Shown here: in pieces, positions 58,915 to 64,000 of the stretch
Numbering within the stretch: the first letter of the stretch is position 1
Layout: every line of letters starts with the position of its first letter
From: Peredibacter starrii
GTDB taxonomy: Bacteria > Bdellovibrionota > Bacteriovoracia > Bacteriovoracales > Bacteriovoracaceae
Direction of reading: 5' to 3'
NCBI RefSeq assembly: GCF_034259205.1
Contig: NZ_CP139487.1
Location: 1,116,001 to 1,180,000 of the forward strand
Length of the DNA: 64,000 nt
Position numbers and translations under genes: made by a program
The notes under the pieces: generated by a model
What the model was told of the DNA's origin: nothing
Seen by the model: the letters and a program-made list of their open reading frames with translations, nothing else
Databases searched by the model: none

Positions 58915-60178
58915 AAAGTAGTTCTTTGTAATCCTGCGCTTTATTCACTGTCTTTAACTTCTGATTCTTCTGAATTAGAAGCTCCAGCGGTCTTCCACGA
59001 AGATTGTAGTTTGATCCCATACTGTAACCGTAGGCACCAGTATCTTCCAGGATCACCAGATCTCCGCTCTTAAGCGCTGGTAGAGGGCGATCTGAGCCGA
59101 AGCAATCAGATGTTTCGCAAATCGGGCCAACCACGTGAACGCGAGTTGTCGCCTTCGCTTCCTGAACAGGTGTTACACCATGGTAAGCACCGTAAAGAGA
59201 AGGGCGCATGAAGTCGTTCATACCACCATCAACGATCACGAAGTGGTTATCTTCAGAAATCTTGTTCCTTAGAACTCTCATCACCAGAATTCCTGCTTTC
59301 GCGATAATTCGGCGACCTGGCTCAAATACCACGCGCGGACGAAGATCAGACTTTGAGTAGAATTCTTTATGAAGCGTCTTATAGACGAGAGTCATATACT
59401 CTTCGATCGAAGGCATACGTTTTGTTTCAGAAGGGTGGTAATCCACACCTAGACCGCCACCCACGTCGATAAACTCAAGTGGAGCTTGGGTCTTAAGAGC
59501 AATGTCACACATCTTAGCGATGGCCTTCTTTGTGGCCTTAAGATCAAGAAGCTGGCTACCAATGTGAATCGAAAGACCCACAAGCTTTGAGTGGCTCCAG
59601 TATTTCTTTTCTTTTAGAAACGATAGAACGTCTTTCTCTAGTAAACCGAACTTATGAGTCTTGTTACCAGTTGAGATGTATTTGTGAGTTTTTGGCTTTA
59701 CTACCGGATTCAAACGGAAACAAATGCGTGCAACAGTCTTTGTGCGTTTCGCGCATGAGTTAATAAGCTCCAGCTCTTCCAGAGACTCAATGTTGAATGA
59801 ACAAAGTTTCCCTTTCGATACTTTAAGCGCGTAAAGAATTTCTTCTTCAGTTTTACCCACACCTGAGAACACAATCTTCTCGGCCGGAATTCCACATTCC
59901 ATAGCACGTTTAAGTTCACCACCCGATACGATATCGGCACCAGAACCCATCTTCGCGAGAATCTTTACCAGTTCCTTATTCGGATTTGATTTAAGTGCGA
60001 AACAAACCAGAGGATTAATCAGGTTTGCATTCACAGCACCTTGATAGAAATCCTGGTAGTTCTTAACCAGGATTTCTTCAGAGTATAAGTAAAATGGTGT
60101 TTTGTTATTTTTGGCGACGGAAGCGATATCAGTTTTAGAGAATTGAAGTTTCTTGTTTTTATATTCTAAGTTTTTCAT
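58913..60178 (-). CDS. lysA: Diaminopimelate decarboxylase
   Basis: A 421-residue PLP enzyme that makes L-lysine from meso-DAP, the last lysine step. FALKSNPNKELVKILAKMGSGADIVSGGEL holds the catalytic Lys and PLP site, and the C-terminal domain has GPICETSDCFGSDRPLP with the second-subunit Cys. Length fits. It overlaps pyrE by four bases (ATGA) and shares the terminator at 58886. The upstream extension to 60202 is inside pyrE. Confidence 0.94.
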   Translation of the reverse strand: MKNLEYKNKKLQFSKTDIASVAKNNKTPFYLYSEEILVKNYQDFYQGAVNANLINPLVCFALKSNPNKELVKILAKMGSGADIVSGGELKRAMECGIPAEKIVFSGVGKTEEEILYALKVSKGKLCSFNIESLEELELINSCAKRTKTVARICFRLNPVVKPKTHKYISTGNKTHKFGLLEKDVLSFLKEKKYWSHSKLVGLSIHIGSQLLDLKATKKAIAKMCDIALKTQAPLEFIDVGGGLGVDYHPSETKRMPSIEEYMTLVYKTLHKEFYSKSDLRPRVVFEPGRRIIAKAGILVMRVLRNKISEDNHFVIVDGGMNDFMRPSLYGAYHGVTPVQEAKATTRVHVVGPICETSDCFGSDRPLPALKSGDLVILEDTGAYGYSMGSNYNLRGRPLELLIQKNQKLKTVNKAQDYKELL

Positions 60179-60792
60179 GGAAATACGACGCTCTTTCTCC
60201 ATTCCAGGACATTCTGTAATGCTTGTGTATCGAGCATTTTATTATCATAGGCGACTTTCGCCAGGACTTCAAAGTTAGAAAGTGATTGGTATTTAAAATT
60301 CGCCTGGCGGAATACTTCCTGGGCCTGAGGAAAATCGTAGGTGAAGATACTCATGATGCTTAAAACCGATAGACCTGCTTCTTCAAGCTTCTTACCGGCT
60401 GCAATGGAGCTCTTACCAGTCGAGATCAGGTCTTCAATCAGGACGGTCTTCTGCCCCGGAGTCGAAGCACCTTCAATGGCGTTTTGACGGCCATGGTCTT
60501 TGCTGCTGCTACGAACATAGATCAGAGGAAGTTTTAGTTCCTGGGCGATCCAGGCGGCCCATGGAATACCGGCCGTAGCGGTTCCGGCCACAACATCCAC
60601 TTTAAGTGCTTTAACTGCTTCAGCGAAGGCCTTAATGATATATTCACGTGAATCCACCGTCGAAATAAGGAGGCGGTTATCACAGTAAACGGGAGACTTG
60701 ATTCCAGAAGTCCAAGTGAAAGGATCATGCGGACGAAGGAAAACAGCTTTTTCTTTAAGAAGGATACTTGCAACTTGTTCAGCATGATTCAT
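60175..60792 (-). CDS. pyrE: Orotate phosphoribosyltransferase
   Basis: A 205-residue pyrimidine-biosynthesis PRTase. TSGIKSPVYCDNR is the N-terminal motif, TAGIPWAAWIA and KDHGRQNAIEG the orotate and loop regions, and TVLIEDLISTGKSSI the PRPP site. It lies one base after pyrF and overlaps lysA. De novo (pyr) and salvage (tdk, hpt) routes are both encoded in this window. Confidence 0.94.
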   Translation of the reverse strand: MNHAEQVASILLKEKAVFLRPHDPFTWTSGIKSPVYCDNRLLISTVDSREYIIKAFAEAVKALKVDVVAGTATAGIPWAAWIAQELKLPLIYVRSSSKDHGRQNAIEGASTPGQKTVLIEDLISTGKSSIAAGKKLEEAGLSVLSIMSIFTYDFPQAQEVFRQANFKYQSLSNFEVLAKVAYDNKMLDTQALQNVLEWRKSVVFP

Positions 60793-60793
60793 G

Positions 60794-61489
60794 TTATTGT
60801 CCTTTCAAAATTTGTTCGAGAGCTTCGCGAGGGTTTGCCGCTTCAGTAATCGGGCGACCAATCACCATATAATCAGTTCCAAGTCGAAGAGCATCCATCG
60901 GAGTCGTGATGCGCTTTTGATCATTGGCGGCCGAATCGGCAGGGCGGATTCCCGGAGTAACGGTATAAAACCTTTTCCCACAAAATGCTTTAATTGCTTC
61001 AACTTCAAGTGGCGAAGACACTACACCATCACAACCGCTGTCTTGAGCGAGTTTCGCAAAATGCGCCACACTGTCTTTCACATCTCCCATGATTTTCTGT
61101 TCACGGTTCATCTGTTCAGTTGTGGTACTAGTTAATTGAGTAACGGCAATGAGAAGCGGGGAGTGGCCAGAAGCTTTAACCGCTTCTGCAGCACGCTTCA
61201 TCATTTCACTTCCGCCGGCGGCGTGAACATTCACCATGTCGATCGGAAGCTTACAAAGAGAGGCGATGCCTTTACCTACTGTATTAGGAATGTCATGAAG
61301 TTTTAGATCCAGGAATACTTTGAAACCACGATCTTTCGCTTCATGAATAACTTTTGGTCCTAAAGCGTAGAACACTTCCATTCCGATTTTGGTCCAAACC
61401 TCATGGCCTTTAAGGGAATCCATGAGGTCATGAAGCTTCTTTTCATCAGAGACATCTAGAGCAACGATGATCTTATTCGCAGGAATCAT
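60794..61489 (-). CDS. pyrF: Orotidine-5'-phosphate decarboxylase
   Basis: A 231-residue TIM-barrel enzyme that makes [22 protein letters not shown], the catalytic [13 protein letters not shown] (D-x-K-x-x-D) and the phosphate-binding TPGIRPA are present. It overlaps carB by four bases, in the operon carB-pyrF-pyrE-lysA. Confidence 0.95.
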   Translation of the reverse strand: MIPANKIIVALDVSDEKKLHDLMDSLKGHEVWTKIGMEVFYALGPKVIHEAKDRGFKVFLDLKLHDIPNTVGKGIASLCKLPIDMVNVHAAGGSEMMKRAAEAVKASGHSPLLIAVTQLTSTTTEQMNREQKIMGDVKDSVAHFAKLAQDSGCDGVVSSPLEVEAIKAFCGKRFYTVTPGIRPADSAANDQKRITTPMDALRLGTDYMVIGRPITEAANPREALEQILKGQ

Positions 61490-64000
61490 GCTAGTGGGTC
61501 CATTGAGTAAGTGTTTCTTTCAATCGTGCGAAGAAGTGCTTCAGTTGTATCAAGTGAAGTTAAGCAAGGAAGTCCACGCTCAACTGCAAGACGTCTCATC
61601 TTGAAACCATCTGATTCAACGTTTTTCCCTTTCGAGATAGTGTTGATGATGAGGGCCACGCGACCTGATCTGATTTCTTTAATGATATCGTCCTCTGCCT
61701 GACCGATACGTGCGATGGTCTTAACCGGAATGTTCGCGGCCTTCAGGACCTTTGCCGTTCCTTCAGTCGCTACGAAGTCAAAGCCCACTTGGTAGAAGCG
61801 CTTGAAAAGTTTTACCGCTTCTTCCTTATCCATATCATTGATAGTCGCAAGGATTGTTCCCGAGTCTGGAATCACAAGTCCTGCAGCCACGAATGCTTTA
61901 TGAAGGGCCTTCTCGAAAATCTTATCTTTACCCATTACTTCGCCGGTTGATTTCATCTCAGGTCCCAGAGCGATCTCAACTTCAGAGAGTTTCGCGAATG
62001 AGAACACTGGAGCTTTTACCGCGACATCGCTTTTCGGAGCGAGAGTGCCGTGGAAGTAACCTTGTTTAAGAAGTGATTCACCCATGATCGCTTTTGTTGC
62101 GACCTTGGCCATCTGAACACCTGTTACTTTAGAAAGGAATGGTACAGTTCGGCTTGAGCGAGGGTTCACTTCAAGTACGAACACATCACCTTTATAAATC
62201 ACGAATTGAAGGTTAATGAGACCCTTAATGTTGAGGGCCTTGGTGATTGAAAGAGTGGTTTCAGAAAGTTTATCCAGAATGTCTTGAGAAACACTTTGAG
62301 GAGGGTAAACCGCGATTGAGTCACCAGAGTGAACTCCCGCCTTCTCAATGTGTTCCATAATCCCAGGGATGAATACTGTTTCACCGTCACAGATCGCGTC
62401 CACTTCCATTTCTCGACCGATCATATATCTGTCGATTAGAACTGGGTGCTGAGGATTTACCTGAACCGCGCGCTTCATGTAATCCATGAGCTCAGTTTCG
62501 TTATAAACGATTTCCATTGCGCGACCACCAAGTACATATGATGGACGTACAATCACTGGGAAACCTAAGTGTGCTGATTTTTCAACTGCTTCGTTGATTG
62601 AAGTTACTGTCACACCTAGAGGTTGAGCGATTTTTAATTCGCGAAGAAGGGCCTCGAAGCGCTTTCTGTCTTCCGCGCGGTCGATATCATCTGTCGATGT
62701 ACCAAGGATTGTTACTCCACGCTTAGCTAGTGGCTCAGCAAGGTTAATTGCTGTTTGACCACCGAACTGAACGATCACACCGATTGGGTTTTCACGTTCA
62801 ATCACGTTGTAAACGTCTTCCACAGTCAGAGGTTCGAAGTAAAGTCTGTCTGAGATATTGAAATCAGTTGAAACTGTTTCAGGATTGTTATTAATGACGA
62901 TCGCTTCCATGCCCATGCTACGAATCGCTTCGATGGCGTGAACAGTGGCGTAGTCGAACTCGATCCCTTGACCGATACGGATTGGACCTGATCCAAGCAC
63001 CACCACTTTTTTCTTAGAAGACTCCAAGACCTCGTCTTGATTCTCGTAAGTAGAGTAGTAGTAAGGAGTTGATGATTCAAATTCACCCGCACAAGTATCA
63101 ACCATTTTAAACACAGGTGTAATCTTGTTCGTTTTTCTGAATTTAAAAACTTCTTCCTCAGACGTGTTCCATACTCGAGCAAGGTAGCGATCAGAGAAAC
63201 CAAGTCTCTTTGCTGCTCTCACTGTTTCCGGGGTCTTGTCTCCAGCTTCAAGCTTATCTTCCATCGTGATAATGTTTTGAATCTTGGCGAGGAAGAAGTA
63301 ATCAATTTTCGTGAGTTCGTGGATATCTTTAGCAGGTACTTTCTTTCTCATCGCTTCCGCGACAGCAAAAAAGCGCTCATCATCCTGCTTACTTATTTTC
63401 TCCATGATCTCAGGGATCGTTTTATCTTTTAGTTCCGGAAGTTCCAGGTGATAAAGACCAACTTCCAAAGAGCGAACTGCCTTGAGCATCGACTCTTCAA
63501 AAGTACGTCCTAGCGCCATTACTTCACCTGTAGCCTTCATCTGAGTTCCCAGGCGACGGTTCGCTTTATTGAACTTATCAAATGGCCAGCGTGGGATCTT
63601 ACTCACCATATAGTCCAGTGCTGGTTCAAAACAAGCGTAGGTCTTCTTTGTCACAGGATTAATGATTTCATCCAGTGTGAAGCCAACCGCAATCTTCGCC
63701 GCAATCTTAGCAATCGGATAACCAGTTGCCTTACTTGCTAGAGCTGAAGAGCGAGATACCCTTGGATTCACTTCTATCACATAATATTGGAATGAGTGTG
63801 GATCGAGAGCATATTGAACGTTACATCCGCCTTCAATTTTGAGAGAGCGGATGATCTTCAGAGCCGATGTTCTAAGAAGTTGGTACTCCTTATCACTTAG
63901 TGTCTGGCTTGGAGCAACTACGATCGAGTCACCTGTGTGAACACCCACTGGATCGATGTTCTCCATGTTACACACGATAATACAGTTATCATTGCTGTCA
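61486..64000 (-). CDS. carB: Carbamoyl-phosphate synthase large subunit, 5' end outside the window
   Basis: The 3' part (about 838 codons) of carB, which makes carbamoyl phosphate for pyrimidine and arginine synthesis. Visible are the end of the first ATP-grasp half ([12 protein letters not shown] onwards), the oligomerisation domain, [23 protein letters not shown] starting the second half, [17 protein letters not shown], and the C-terminal regulatory MGS-like domain ([19 protein letters not shown]). The reading frame stays open to the window edge, where it continues family-like sequence. Confidence 0.95.
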   Translation of the reverse strand, partial: DSNDNCIIVCNMENIDPVGVHTGDSIVVAPSQTLSDKEYQLLRTSALKIIRSLKIEGGCNVQYALDPHSFQYYVIEVNPRVSRSSALASKATGYPIAKIAAKIAVGFTLDEIINPVTKKTYACFEPALDYMVSKIPRWPFDKFNKANRRLGTQMKATGEVMALGRTFEESMLKAVRSLEVGLYHLELPELKDKTIPEIMEKISKQDDERFFAVAEAMRKKVPAKDIHELTKIDYFFLAKIQNIITMEDKLEAGDKTPETVRAAKRLGFSDRYLARVWNTSEEEVFKFRKTNKITPVFKMVDTCAGEFESSTPYYYSTYENQDEVLESSKKKVVVLGSGPIRIGQGIEFDYATVHAIEAIRSMGMEAIVINNNPETVSTDFNISDRLYFEPLTVEDVYNVIERENPIGVIVQFGGQTAINLAEPLAKRGVTILGTSTDDIDRAEDRKRFEALLRELKIAQPLGVTVTSINEAVEKSAHLGFPVIVRPSYVLGGRAMEIVYNETELMDYMKRAVQVNPQHPVLIDRYMIGREMEVDAICDGETVFIPGIMEHIEKAGVHSGDSIAVYPPQSVSQDILDKLSETTLSITKALNIKGLINLQFVIYKGDVFVLEVNPRSSRTVPFLSKVTGVQMAKVATKAIMGESLLKQGYFHGTLAPKSDVAVKAPVFSFAKLSEVEIALGPEMKSTGEVMGKDKIFEKALHKAFVAAGLVIPDSGTILATINDMDKEEAVKLFKRFYQVGFDFVATEGTAKVLKAANIPVKTIARIGQAEDDIIKEIRSGRVALIINTISKGKNVESDGFKMRRLAVERGLPCLTSLDTTEALLRTIERNTYSMDPLA

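Noticed and set aside
60248-60270. ACTTTCGCCAG match to the HNH palindrome inside pyrE
   Set aside because: Only the first 11 bases match and the inverted half is absent; chance match in coding sequence.

Overview
The window looks like a chromosomal segment of a predatory deltaproteobacterium of the Bdellovibrionota, most likely a Bacteriovorax/Peredibacter-type organism. This is inferred from gene content: a Csd6/Pgp2/Bd1075-type cell-shape carboxypeptidase beside a bactofilin, a GldA/F/G-like ABC system, CarD, many small lipoproteins and outer-membrane proteins, and DUF2203, DUF2252-like and TSUP genes. No rRNA, tRNA, prophage, IS element or CRISPR array was seen. Most genes are tightly packed, with ATGA or TAATG overlaps and GC-rich hairpin terminators.

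Layout. 0-3.5 kb: Cys-rich lipoprotein, methylmalonyl-CoA epimerase, rhomboid-like protein and a 57-aa protein. 3.5-6.0 kb (-): fliL, alanine dehydrogenase, PhnP-like hydrolase. 6.0-8.8 kb (+): an active and an inactive M16 peptidase. 8.8-10.9 kb (-): cell-shape operon of LD-carboxypeptidase, membrane coiled-coil protein and bactofilin. 11-14.3 kb (+): pseudo-receiver/coiled-coil protein overlapping a diguanylate cyclase. 14.3-16.2 kb: PaiB-like protein, HNH nuclease with a repeated palindrome, and an H1-like protein. 16.2-25 kb: nadE, trmFO, EamA transporter, glycosyltransferase-like protein, envelope proteins, a Hint-like secreted protein and nrnA. 25-30.2 kb: Gld-type ABC operon. 30.3-34.4 kb: nucleobase/nucleoside salvage (tdk, UPRT-like, hpt) followed by a GHMP kinase. 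34.3-43.1 kb: DUF2252-like, TSUP, smpB, PLD-family protein, rsmA, tsaD, and a partial Tol-Pal set (CpoB-like, DUF4398-like, Pal).

The only gene-free stretch over 300 bp (43,094-43,464) holds a near-perfect sigma-54 promoter followed about 90 nt later by a strong terminator with no ORF between. This predicts a sigma-54-dependent small RNA. Its C/U-rich linker is perfectly complementary over 11 nt to the ribosome-binding region of the neighbouring pal gene. I consider this the most interesting candidate in the window.

43.5-54.3 kb: arginase-family enzyme, GYF-domain protein, MBL hydrolase, sucCD-ndk, two paralogous outer-membrane proteins, CarD, gltX and cysS. 54.4-58.9 kb: two paralogous Cys-rich secreted proteins flank an A/T-rich three-gene accessory cassette (small protein, DUF1828-like protein, HEPN-like plus zinc-finger protein) that resembles a toxin or defence module. 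58.9-64 kb (-): lysA, pyrE, pyrF and the 3' part of carB, which runs off the window.
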